NCBI GenBank assembly: GCA_905331475.1 | Contig: CAJNYU010003073.1 | Location: forward strand, 117,576 to 181,575 | Source: Rotaria socialis | Lineage: Eukaryota > Rotifera > Eurotatoria > Philodinida > Philodinidae | Length of the DNA stretch: 64,000 nucleotides | Direction: 5' to 3' | In this document: positions 50,546 to 61,080 of the stretch, in pieces | Position numbering within the stretch: the first letter of the stretch is position 1 | Layout of the letters: every line of letters begins with the position of its first letter | The notes under the pieces: model-generated | The model's input: only the letters and a program-made list of their open reading frames with translations | The model's database searches: none | What the model was told of the DNA's origin: nothing | Program-made: the position numbers and the translations under genes

Positions 50546-52074
50546 TTATTTTATTACTCCTCGAGCTTTATTTTTAAAGTCAAGATAATGCTGATTAACA
50601 AATTTCGTATCAACAACATCACCATTTAATGGCAAAAAATAGATATAACCATTTTTCATAAAGTTTTCATCTGGTAATTGTTCTAAATGTTGAACATTTT
50701 TTCTTATATATGCAACAAGTTTAACGAGCCGATCAAGCGAAGTAGGTTGAGCATGACAAAAATGTCGCCAGACTGCCGCTGCTAATACTGTATCATCATC
50801 GACGACACCTTCGTCCAATGCTAACATAAATGCATTCATTTCCGAGCATAATTCTTCTAATTGGCCACGACGAGTTTTGCTTTGTCCAGGAAGAATTTGC
50901 TGAGCACGTAAATCAAGATCCATCCACATAGTACGTGCTAATTGTTGGCGAAGAAATATACCGGTTGGACCTAAGAAACGACACAAAAAAAGCAAAAGAT
51001 CATTATAACTGTAGGTTCAGTGAACTTTGCTGCTTGATGGAAAGACTGTCGGACAGATGCAAATACGTCATTAGTATGAAAAGATGTAATTACTTAAACA
51101 TCTTATCGGAAATTATGAGAAAGAATCAGGAGAGAGAGAGAATCATGAACTCACAATGGAGGTGTTTCAGATGATAAGTAAAAACGTTGAAGTTTTTTAT
51201 GTCAAATGAAAGCTCTCATCATGAAACTAACATGGTTAAAATATTAGCGGCTGTTGGCGTACCCTTATGGNAAGCCGGTCCTGTAGAGAAAATTCACTGA
51301 AAAATCGAATATCTCCATAAGGGTACGCCAACAGCCGCTAATATTTTAACCATGTTAGTTTCATGATGAGAGCTTTCATTTGACATAAAAAACTTCAACG
51401 TTTTTACTTATCATCTGAAACACCTCCATTGTGAGTTAAACTATTTGTTCGACCTGTAGCTTGCAGATGTAAGTGTTCATATTCTTCAATGATTTCTTCC
51501 CTTCAAAAAAGACTTCCTAAATGTAAACCATTCCGTTTTTGTTATAACCTATTCTCACTTAAACTTTCGTGTGCTATCAAAATCAAAGTTTCGTCTTTAT
51601 AAGAAACCATTGATTAATCTTAAAGTTAAGTATTGTTACTATAAGTAGTTATAACATTTGTCAAATCTCACCTAATTGAATATAACGAACAAGTAAAAAC
51701 CAAACATGTAGAAAAATAATTCTTCCAAACGATGCAAATACATCTGGCATTTCAAGTTCACGTTGAATTTCATCGAAATCTACCGATGAACCAATCATAT
51801 AGTATGATATGGCTGCTGCTTGATACAAAACCTTTTGTGGTTCACGTAATTCGCCTTGTAAACCAAGTTTCAATTTAATACGTGACAATAAACTTGGCTG
51901 GTAAAGTATTGGAAGATTACTCGATGTTTGCACAGTACTCAAACCCGTACCAACAGGTAAGGATGACGTTAGACTTGTTTTTGGCGACGGTTGTGTTGAC
52001 AGAAAACGTTGTAAAATAACATTACTGTAACGTATGTAATTTAACTTATTATTAGAAAAAGTAAATCTTAACAT
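50546..52074 (-). CDS. UQCC1: Mitochondrial complex III assembly factor UQCC1 (CBP3 homologue)
   Basis: Two exons, 52074-51672 and 50970-50546, join in phase 1 and encode 275 residues. The N-terminus is basic and hydroxylated, consistent with mitochondrial import (NVILQRFLSTQPSPKTS). The ubiquinol-cytochrome c chaperone domain follows: the LYQAAAISYYMIG and DEIQRELEMPDVFASFGR segments, LHVWFLLVRYIQLG, the block RTMWMDLDLRAQQIL, MLALDEGVVDDDTVLAAAVWR and LVKLVAYIRKNVQHLE. This matches UQCC1/CBP3, which binds newly made cytochrome b. The 701-bp intron contains a perfect inverted repeat and one undetermined base. The ATG sits directly on an acceptor-like TATTTTTAG. Confidence 0.9.
51148..51437. 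repeat. Perfect 123-bp inverted repeat with an N at the arm edge
   Basis: Arms 51148-51270 and 51315-51437 are exact reverse complements over 123 bp, separated by a 44-nt loop. The single undetermined base of the window (51271) lies directly after the left arm. Such a perfect hairpin in the UQCC1 intron is either a very young foldback insertion or an assembly or polishing artefact (a self-folded read). Confidence 0.85.
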
Positions 52075-52076
52075 CT
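52075..52076 (-). other. 3' splice acceptor abutting the UQCC1 start codon
   Basis: Minus-strand ATTAATATTTTTAG is followed at once by ATG. HOOK ends 254 nt upstream on the same strand. As for EEFSEC and the kinase, this fits either a 5' UTR intron or spliced-leader addition. Confidence 0.5.
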
Positions 52077-52328
52077 AAAAATATTAATGTTAGATTATTT
52101 TACGAATAGTACAAAAACAAAATCTATCATAGATATTTTTAATTCAAACATTAAATATCACTGTACGTAGTAAAACGGAATGATAAAAACAAAATAAAAC
52201 CACGATAGTATTGAGAAAAACTGATTTTATATTGCATTTGCAGATTAGTTGAACGGGAATTATCAGTAGTGATTTATCTTGGAGTAAAATATGGCACTGC
52301 GTGTTTTTTTTTCTTCAGAAAGAATTTC

Positions 52329-55300
52329 TTACTCTTCATGGGATGCTAATTGTGCTTCAAATTCATTCGGTTGTAATTGATTAGCCTTGAAATTTAAAAA
52401 ATTAATTGTTGTTTTTATATTTTACATAAACATTGAAATTTACCAATGAATACCAAGCACTCACGAATAATTTCTCTTGACTTTCTTTCATACTTTTTAC
52501 TTTTTCGTATTGTTTCTATAAGACAGAAATTAAAGTAAAGAGGAAGAAAAAAGATTAAATGAATGTTTACTTGAAGATCTTTTAATTTTCTATTCTTTTC
52601 ATGAGACTTTTTCCGTAATGAGTGAAGTTCTTGATTTACTAATGAACTGTCATTATGTGGGACCATTTGACGTAACACCATTTTAGCTTTTTCTAAATAC
52701 TCTCGATACCGTTCGTTAATGGCAGCTAATTCAGATGTTTTTATCGATATAATTGTATCTTTTTCAATTAATTGTTTCTCTAAAGAAACATTCATTTCTT
52801 TCGAACCAAAAGAAAGAAAAATGTTAATATTTACCAGCATTCTCTAATCGTTTTTGTAGTTCATTAATTCGAGCTTTAATTCGTATTGATTCTTCTTCAT
52901 GATAGGATACTGTTCGATTAAGTGTTTTCTTAAGATTAGTCATTTCAATAGTATTTTCTGAATCATTCGCTGTAGCTTCTAATTCAAGAATTTTCTGATT
53001 TGATACTCTAGAATTAGAAATGTTGTTATGAACCCGGAAAATAAATATTATTTTTATTTACCTAAGTTCATTATTTAATTGATTATTTCGATTTTTAAGT
53101 TGTTCATAATTTGCTTGCAGCAGTAAGACACGTTCGTTATTATTCTCTTCGGTTTGACTCAATTTTAACATTTCATTTTCATGTTGTAAACGAATAAAAT
53201 GTTGTCTAAAAGAGTCGTAAATAAAAATTTCATTTAAATACATCTTGACTTCTATAAACAGTTTTTATTATTGATTTTGAGCTTTATACGTTAAGATAAT
53301 AGTGCAACTCATAGACATTCCGGAAGTCAAAAGATCTTGAAAAGGAAATTTATAAACACTTCCATCTTGAGTACGTTTAATCAGTACTCTGTCGATCATA
53401 ATCAAAATATAACAGTCGATTATGACTTTGTAACTAAGTGACGGATGCGATATATAAACCGCTATCGAAAATTTCCTCAAAGTTAACAGTTTAGCATAAT
53501 GAACTGGGAAGTTCTAATTCCAATGCAGAACTCATGTTGAGTACCGGTTAACATATCATTACCTGATTTCAGCTGGTAAATGAAAAATATTGAGATCTGC
53601 CAGTGCTCCAGTTAATACATCACTCGAATTCGGTTCCTCAGGAACTATAGAAAATGATTTTAAAACGAACTTTTTTTTTATCGATTTATGATTACCATCA
53701 TCTGGATCAACATTCACTAATTGTTCGTTTCTTTTTCTTAACAATTGTATTTCATCGATTAACTTCTGTATATAAAGAAACCAAATGAATTTATTTGATC
53801 TATTGAATTAGATTCTTACTAGTTTTTCTTCGTTGATACTTTTTAATTTTTCTTCGTTTAGCTGTTTTTCAAATTCAGTTTTATCCGCTAAACATTGAAG
53901 TTCACTCATTTTACGATATAATTCTTGATGTGTTTTTTTATGAAATTCAACTTGTGTTTGTAATAGTTTTGCATGTTTATTCTCTTGTTCAAGATGAGAT
54001 TTCTCTTCAAGTAAACGAAGATTTTTTTCTTCGAGACGTTTAATTTGTTTTCGAAGATCACACATTTCTTCTAGTTTAATCTTATAACTATCAATTGTTG
54101 TTTGTAATCTAGTCTTAAGTAAAGCAAAATATTTTCATCAAAAAGTTTTCATTCAATCAAAACAAACCATTTTTTCACATTCATTTCGAAAAACATCTAA
54201 TTCATCTTTTAAAATTCGTGCATTATCTGCTAGTTTCATCAGATCATCGTTCTAAAACAAAACAATTTCTTTTTGTTTTCACAAGACAGTGACTTTACTC
54301 GTTTGAGAAGATTTTCATTGTCTTCATGTAAAGTATCGCATTTAGTTTTACAGTCTTGTACAGCTATAAAAAAAATAGCATAGATAGTAATATTCACAAT
54401 GTTTTATTTTACCGATTTCAAGTTTAAGTATTTCTTCTTGTTGAAACTGAATTTCTTCTTGTAAAATTCTATAACGACTTATTGGAACTGTACTAAAATT
54501 GTCAAATAGAAGTCAATTAGTATTTCCTATGAAACTTGCGAGTCGCTAACTCTTGATTGGTCACAAAGAACCTAAGTCATGTGTTGAACTTTTTGTTAAT
54601 AACTGAAACATTTAAGTAAGGAAAACTCGATTGAGTGAATTGGATTCAAAGATTCTTTACGGGTTATCTCATAACCAACCATAGTATTCACCGATCTTCT
54701 TTAGTATTCTATGAAATTTTCTTCAAGTAGTCTGTAGATTGAACATAATAAAGCCTTCGGTAGTGCAATGTCAAAAACTCATTAATCGTTAAAATATCTC
54801 CGTCACATACTGGAAGTAAGGCAATGTGAACTCAAGATATTCTCTAGAGAAACAATAGAATGGTAAAATTGTGTATTCATGCTAAAAAATTAACTAGGCT
54901 TTTATTCAATCAACGTCATCGTTCTCTGTCATTTTTTCATGTCGTGTTGTTATTTGATTTTCTACAGAGAGTTTGTGTGAATATGAATTTGATCTGTTCG
55001 AAAACAAGATGCATGATCTAGAAATTGGATTGGTTTAAAATCAGTTAAATATGGGCTGGATACTCTAGGAGCTCTGGTCACGATCGTCTCATTGAGTAAA
55101 AAATGAATAATTAATATTTACTCTGTTTCGGAACGATTTTCGAATGTCTCTATACATTTGTTTAGTTTTGTTGTTTGTTGTATCAAGTGAAGTTTTTCCA
55201 TTTCAAGTGCAGATATCTTAAAAAGATTATCTAATTGTTTAAATTGATTTGTGAATATAAAACCTGTAAGCTGAGTTCATGAGAATGATTTTCAATGTCT

Positions 55301-56228
55301 TTTTTTTCTTTAATAACTCGATTAAATTCTTCGAATTTTTGTTTTAACTAAAAATAAACGAAATGATCAACCTTGATGAAGAAAACTCCTTTTACTTGAT
55401 TTTCTATTTCAGAATAATCTTCTTGACTTTTTCGATTATCTTTTATCATTAACTAAAAATGAGATCAAATTCTATTGGCTGATCAGAATGCAATCAGCTT
55501 ATATATATATACTTCTTGAATAGCATTCATAAGAATATGCTGAACTGATTTTTCCATTGACATAATACGTTCAATATAAAATTCTTTTCTATTACAACTA
55601 ACAGCACAACCAAGAACAAGTTGTAGAAGTCGACTCAGCTCAATTTCGTCAACACGTTCCGCTAGAAATACATCCGAAATGAACATAGCCCTATTGATTA
55701 CTTAGTTTTTTACCGATCATATTTAAATTAGGCATTTGAAAATCGATTAGCGATTGATCGAATATCTAAGAATAATAAAGAATTTAATTTATATTTATAT
55801 TTATAAATAAAATATACTTTTGAATAGTAATTTATTATATGAGCGAGGATTTCATTTAGATTCTTCGCCTAAATAATAGATGCGATGAATAATTCGAAAA
55901 GAAAAAATTTAATTTTCTTTTACTTTTATTCGACAATTATTTTCGCTATCAGTACGAATTGTTTGCAACCAAACTTTCTTAAAATGAATCGAGTCACTGG
56001 AAAGGAAAATTTTATTTTCACATAATAAAAGTAAAGAAATCTACAACGAACATATTATTCAAACACAATGCAATCGTTCTACCATCTGAAAGATCTTCAG
56101 TTCCATTTAAATTTAATGTTTTCATCTTTGAATAAAAGAATTCATTGAAATTATATCTGAGGAAAAAACAAATTCTTTTTTTTGTATACCCATTCAATTA
56201 AACTATCAAATAGAATACGTCGATCCAT
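52329..56228 (-). CDS. HOOK: HOOK-family dynein adaptor
   Basis: This is a gene of about 17 or more exons. The first ten are 56228-56190, 56125-56052, 55996-55924, 55868-55818, 55765-55714, 55661-55513, 55452-55396, 55347-55264, 55216-55122 and 54492-54413; the remaining coiled-coil exons run to a TAA at 52331-52329. The N-terminal HOOK domain is recognisable: MDRRILFDSLIEW, NGTEDLSDGRTIALCLNN, DSIHFKKVWL, and the diagnostic LSRLLQLVLGCAVSCNRKE followed by SVQHILMNAIQEV. Long heptad-rich segments follow (QHFIRLQHENEMLKL, RYREYLEKAKMVLRQMVP). Vertebrate HOOK proteins link cytoplasmic dynein-dynactin to endosomal cargo through the FHF complex. Invertebrates usually have one HOOK, so no paralogue number is given. 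The intron at 54493-55121 is unusually long. Confidence 0.9.
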
Positions 56229-56240
56229 AAATGAAAGTAT

Positions 56241-56242
56241 CT
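56241..56242 (-). other. Trans-splice-like acceptor upstream of HOOK
   Basis: Minus-strand TTTGATATTTTAG ends 12 nt before the HOOK ATG. The MED28 stop is 133 nt upstream of that ATG, and an AATAAA lies between them. The arrangement parallels the UQCC1-kinase junction. Confidence 0.5.
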
Positions 56243-56361
56243 AAAATATCAAATTCTATCAATTACATTGCTCTATTTTCTCTTCCATTGGACAATGCTT
56301 TTTTATTCAAGAATAAACGTTTATAACGATTTGAGCCTCTACGAGTTTTTTTTACACTGAA

Positions 56362-57063
56362 TTAGTTCAAAAATTGTCGAAGAGAATCTTGAGAAGAATC
56401 TGACGTTGGTGGATTGGAATGTGTCATATTGCCAAGAAGTGCTAGAAGAGAAAAGAATTTTTGCAAATTTAAGTTTTTCTAATCATTCGTATAGCAAAAA
56501 AACTAAACGAAAGGAAATAGTTCAAAAGTTATTGTTCTTTCTCTAATACTTGATAAAGAAAACAAAGACTTTGATTACTAACAAGGTTGACTTGCTGTTG
56601 CTGCTGTTTGCGATAAACTATCACCGAGATCTGCATTGGTTAAACCCGATGTTGTTGTCGTACCACGACTTAATTCATCAAGTAATCCATTGAGACTTTC
56701 TGTATTTTCAGCACTAAAATCAGCAATAGCATCATTTAAATATTGATTGAATTCGCGTAATAATGTTTCTTTTCGTTCAATATTTGTTCGTAAATCAGTT
56801 ATATTTTCAAGTATTTGTTCTACAGGTAATGTTCGATTAACTAATGTTTTCAATTGTAATAAATTAGATTCAATTACATTTGCAGATTCATATATGCGAT
56901 TCATATGTTGTTCAACAGCAGCTGCATTGTGTTCAGATGATGAAGCCGATGCTACAGCTGAACTTGAACCTGTACATGGATCTTGAAGAAGAAAGGCAAC
57001 AAATGATTTAATTGATTCTTCAAAGTTATTCAATAAATCATCAGATAAATTAATTGATGCCAT
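56362..57063 (-). CDS. MED28: Mediator complex subunit 28
   Basis: Two exons, 57063-56583 and 56441-56362, encode 186 residues. If the intron is not removed the frame stops four bases later (ending SQPC) and the protein is only slightly shorter. The core is helical and aligns with MED28: an N-terminal helix (LLNNFEESIKSFVAFLL), a Ser/Ala-rich insert, then MNRIYESANVIESNLLQLK and VEQILENITDLRTNIERKE followed by LLREFNQYLNDAI, which matches the vertebrate VSELRNELQRKDALVQKHL segment in spacing and character. MED28 belongs to the Mediator head module that bridges activators and RNA polymerase II. Identity is moderate, so the name is likely but not certain. It is the most 5' gene of the minus-strand cluster. 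Confidence 0.75.
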
Positions 57064-57408
57064 CTAAAAGTAATATAAGGTATTAGCTATATAATGAAAT
57101 TCGATTTTCTTGCTTCCCTCATCTATCAAAAAATCTCTACAGCTAGCAAAAAGTATAGTACTTGTCTTTTTCTTGTCAATGATTGGCTCCTATTACAATA
57201 GAAATCGTCAAATGATATTTTTAATAAAATTGTTCTGTTTGTCGCTAGTATAATAAATATAATAAGAATCTCTATCGTGCAGGAAAATATGACACCAAAG
57301 CCAATATGGCGTCTATATATTCACTAGTTTTCCGGATGTTTGACTTGACGTGTTGTTGTTTTTTTCAGATTTATACCATATTTTAACCACACGCAATTGA
57401 ATCAAACA
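57064..57408. promoter_or_regulatory. Divergent intergenic region between MED28 and the first VAMP
   Basis: This 345-bp region separates outward-facing starts and would hold the promoter of the whole minus-strand cluster if it is an operon, plus the promoter and 5' UTR of the VAMP gene. No clear core motif was identified. Confidence 0.4.
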
Positions 57409-58464
57409 ATGTTAGTAACTCGAAAATATGAATAGTTCCATGATGAAAAACTCTCCTGTCGTTTTTATAGGGCATCTTCATATGAAAATCCACCACGCGC
57501 AACACAATATCAATCATCGAAAAGATTTGATAATCTTCAAGCTGATGTCAATCAGGTTTGTGATTTTACTTATTATTTAATTAGTGAATGTATTAATTAG
57601 CTTGCGAAATTAAAATTATCTATTTCGAATAGTTTTATTTCCTTTGCTTTATGTAAATTTGTTTATGTATGCATGTCTTGTACAGGTCGTTGATGTTATG
57701 AAAGATAATCTTGATAAAGTATTGGAACGTGATGCCAAATTAACTACACTTGAAAATCGTGCAGGTAAGCTCAACAAAAAAAAAAGAGTATAAATATAGC
57801 GCAATGCTGCTCTTCAGATTCATGCTTCTAATACGATTGTTTTTGTTGATTTATGCTATGAGAAATTATATTTTGTAGAAGTTTTACAAACTGGTGCATC
57901 ACAATTTACAACCAATGCTAGTAAATTAAAACGTAAATACTGGTGGAAAAATGTTAAAGTGAGTATATTTGATTTTTTTAAGTTTAAGTAAAAAAAACCA
58001 AAATGCTCAAGAAAAAATATGCTTGTTGAGATTTGAGTAAGCGAATTTTTATTATTCAGACAAACTAATGCATGGAGCTGATGACTTTATGTATTTATCG
58101 AAACGTTTAAGGCGTAAGATGTTAATTGAACATTTAAAGGTACATTTGTTTTGTGTGATTGCGATTGCGATTGCTGTTAGTTATCTATTTAGAAGAAAAA
58201 ATCACTCATATTTATGTATTTTTTGTTTAGATGTGGATCATTCTCATTATTGTTATTGTAAGTGATGAATCATATTTAATATTTTTTGTCTATATATATA
58301 TATATATATCTATATATTTTTTTTTGTATATAGATCGTTTTGATTATTGTTATTGTTGGTAAGAATAAAAAGAAAATAATAGAATATTTATATTTACATA
58401 TATGTATACTTATGTTTTAGTTGCTATTACTCAATCGGTTAAAAGTAATAACAACGGAAAATAA
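57409..58464 (+). CDS. Synaptobrevin/VAMP (R-SNARE), first paralogue
   Basis: Seven exons encode about 113 residues: 57409-57410, 57471-57555, 57686-57764, 57879-57958, 58231-58257, 58334-58358 and 58421-58464. The start codon is split: exon 1 ends in AT and exon 2 begins with G. The R-SNARE motif is intact ([19 protein letters not shown] with the zero-layer Arg in LERD), followed by the juxtamembrane [12 protein letters not shown] of neuronal-type synaptobrevins and one C-terminal membrane anchor ([17 protein letters not shown]). The anchor is spread over micro-exons of 27 and 25 nt. The protein would sit on secretory or synaptic vesicles and pair with syntaxin and SNAP25. The length matches VAMP2 (116). 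A paralogue lies 541 bp downstream. Confidence 0.9.
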
Positions 58465-59005
58465 CTTCACAGAAAAAGGTAAGAAAGTTTTATTTTTATG
58501 TTAATATTTAATTAAATTATTTATTTTAGAATTCCTTTGGTCGAGAACACTATATTTATACTTATACATATATCGCACGTTACGTCTTAGTACTGATTGT
58601 ACGCTTATTTTATGTATTTTCATTCCTCGCGCAACAAATAAAGGAAACCTACTAATCACATTCATATGTTCTCTGCTTTTTCTATTGCTCGTATTCTGTC
58701 CTTATTTATTTATTTGATATTGCGCTTTAATACATTCTCTCACGTTCACATTCGTTGATAGGATCTTATCTTTCATTCGTGCCAGTCTTTTTTCTGAATG
58801 TATTATGCATACGTACATTTTTCTTGCGTCGAAAGCTTAGTAGTGCTGCGCAAAAAGAAAAACCTATCAACACTGGTGACATTTCGTATTCTGTCATCTT
58901 CATATTCGGTCTCTCGTATCTTCTTCTTCTGTTTTTACTAAAACGTTTTCTTTTCTAGATATTTCTATTTTCTAATTATCTTGTTAAATTAAATTAAATT
59001 ATATC
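58465..59005. other. Spacer between the two VAMP genes
   Basis: This stretch is 541 bp, pyrimidine-rich and AT-rich, with a TA microsatellite just upstream in the first gene (about 58297-58312). An open frame at 58755-58958 is hydrophobic and lacks features of a real gene. It probably holds the 3' UTR of the first VAMP and the promoter of the second. Confidence 0.45.
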
Positions 59006-59993
59006 ATGTAAGTATAGCTATCCAATTGCAGACAATTGATTACTTAGGATTTTAATGAATTCGTGTGTTTTCCTAGGACAACTAATGGTGCAGGAGGTCC
59101 ACCAGGTGGTGCCAGTGGTGGTGGTTCGAAGCGTCTCGCTCAACAACAAGCTCAAGTGGACGAAGTTGTTGATATTATGCGACAAAATGTTGATAAGGTG
59201 TTAGAACGTGACAAAAATCTGTCACTTCTCGACGATCGAGCTGGTACGAATGTTTTTGTGTTTTTGTTTTTGAATACAAAAAGAAAAACCAACTACGCTC
59301 TTTTTTTCTGTTCTTTAAGATAAACTACAACATAATGCAGCGCAATTTGAACAACATGCAGGCAAATTAAAACGAAAATATTGGTGGAAAAATATGAAGG
59401 TACGCTAAAATGCTTTGTTTTGTGCTAATGATCGAATAATCACAAAAAAATTGTAACGGGGATTAATAGATGATGATCATAATGGGAGTCGTGGGCATAA
59501 TTTTTGCTATTGTGGTGATAGGTAAAGATTTTGTTGTTTGATTTTCGTTTTATTTTTATTTTTTTATTTATTATCCCTAATGAGTACTTGTGATACTGCA
59601 TGTTATTCTTATGCTTTTATTATTTAGCAGGAAACATGTGTAAATAAAAATCTGAACCACCTTTTCTTTTATCTAGCTTGGATTGGATCGAAAGTTAAGT
59701 CAGAGACACCTGCTCTTCCATCTGGTGGTGTAACAACAGCTGTGCCATCGGCGAGTGGTGAGTCAATACCCGGTGGTTCAAAGGATAGTTTAAATGGCGA
59801 CAAACCAACAAAAAAGCCCCGTGGATCACGTCGTCCAAAATCCAAGCCAACACCAGTTGCTACTACGCCCAGTTCAGGAGCAACAGCAACAGCAACACCA
59901 TCGAGTGATGGTGAACCAGAGCCTTCAGAAGCAGATGATTCAACCAAAGAAGCCATCAAACGAGTTATTCGTGCACTGGTTAATAGGTCTTAA
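59006..59993 (+). CDS. Synaptobrevin/VAMP, second paralogue, with long C-terminal luminal tail
   Basis: Five exons encode about 205 residues: 59006-59007, 59077-59243, 59320-59399, 59470-59521 and 59677-59993. The start codon is again split AT|G with a strong GTAAGT donor. A Gly-rich N-terminus ([18 protein letters not shown]) leads into the R-SNARE motif ([19 protein letters not shown], then [12 protein letters not shown]), [12 protein letters not shown] and the membrane anchor ([17 protein letters not shown]). About 100 residues follow the anchor, rich in Ser, Pro, Thr and Lys with a basic patch ([12 protein letters not shown]) and an acidic stretch (EPEPSEADD). Normal VAMPs end within a few residues of the anchor. 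An alternative last exon at 59628-59647 would give that usual short end. AATAAA occurs near 60010. Confidence 0.88.
59628..59647 (+). other. Candidate alternative last exon of the second VAMP
   Basis: After the anchor exon (phase 1, ending 59521), the acceptor TTATTTAG at 59626-59627 opens a short exon encoding AGNMCK and then a stop. AATAAA overlaps that stop (59643-59648). Splicing here gives a canonical 106-residue VAMP instead of the long-tailed form. A second acceptor three bases on is also in frame. Confidence 0.5.
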
Positions 59994-60282
59994 TTGAAAT
60001 TTAAAACGAAAAATAAACAGCTCTTTGTGTCATTCCAACACTAATTCATTGACCCTCTTGCACTTATTTGCTTTTCTGTGTCTCTATCTCTTTATTTTTT
60101 TCTCCTTCCATGTTGTTTGTTGTGTTGTTTTTCTGTTGTTCGTGCAAGAAATTAAATATTTACTTATGTCTAAACAGTATATTTTTTAGTGAGTCATCCT
60201 TTCAATATTGTGTATTTATTTCTCGTGTCTTTTTATTCTTAATTATATATATAAATATATATGACAAAAATTATAATAAATT

Positions 60283-61080
60283 TCATCTTGTGCCTTTTAC
60301 TTCTAAATCAACAGTAATTGGTGGTTGGCTCGGCTTATAACGAAAATCACACGTTGATGCATTCACAAACGTAGTTGAACCGTGTACTACGCATCCATAA
60401 GCTTCATGTATATGACCAAACACATGTAATCGTGGTTTGACTTGTTGAACACGTGTAAGTAATCGCGGACAACCAGCATGTTCACCAGTAAAAGTTGTAT
60501 CAAGTATGTTAGCAGGTGGCCCATGAGTAATTAGTACGTCAAGGTCATTCGGTATTTTTGACCAAACTTCCGCGATTTGAGGACTATCAATAGGCAAATT
60601 AAATGCCCAACCACAAAATTCAGGTTGATATGGACTAGGAAATAGAAAATCTTGGACTTGCTTCCTTTTTAAAAATTAACTTTACCTTCCAAAAAATTTC
60701 AATCCTGTTTTTTCATCAGTAAATTCTTGTTGTTCCAAATAAATAATTCCATGGTCAGTTGCTAATGATGGGTCACGAATTAATTGTCCTATTTTTTCAT
60801 AATCTTCTTTTCCTCTATGATGCCATTTTTGCCATGTTTGCTCGTAAAATTCAGGTTCGAGCGTTAGATCATGATTACCAGCAATAATTACTTTTAAACG
60901 ATATTGATTTAAAGTTTTAAGCCATTTTATAAAATCTTCTACTTCAATTTGTTGACCAGATAAAGTAAAATCGCCAGCATGAACAAGAATATCACCAGGT
61001 GGAAGTGCAAAATGATACCGTGAATGAGTATCACTTATACACACAATACGTACAGTATTCGATGAAGCACTACTTGCCAT
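60283..61080 (-). CDS. MPPED1/2-like metallophosphoesterase
   Basis: Two exons, 61080-60686 and 60634-60283, encode 248 residues. The calcineurin-like metal-site motifs are in order: SDTH at 16-19, HAGDF at 34-38, AGNHD at 67-71, then ITHGPP and FGHIHEAYG in exon 2. PYQPEFCGWAFN, KPRLHVFGHIHEAYG and the final strand match the MPPED1/MPPED2 (239FB) family of class III phosphodiesterases. All expected metal ligands appear present, so it is probably active on cyclic nucleotides or other phosphodiesters; the substrate is inference. There is no signal peptide or membrane segment. It ends convergently with the second VAMP, whose stop is 289 bp away. Confidence 0.92.

Noticed and set aside
53268-53480. 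70-codon minus-strand frame between HOOK coiled-coil exons
   Set aside because: Not coiled coil, does not match HOOK and lacks suitable splice sites; treated as intron.
58755-58958. Hydrophobic 67-codon frame between the two VAMPs
   Set aside because: Pyrimidine-rich DNA gives Leu/Phe-rich translations; no start context or homologue recognised.
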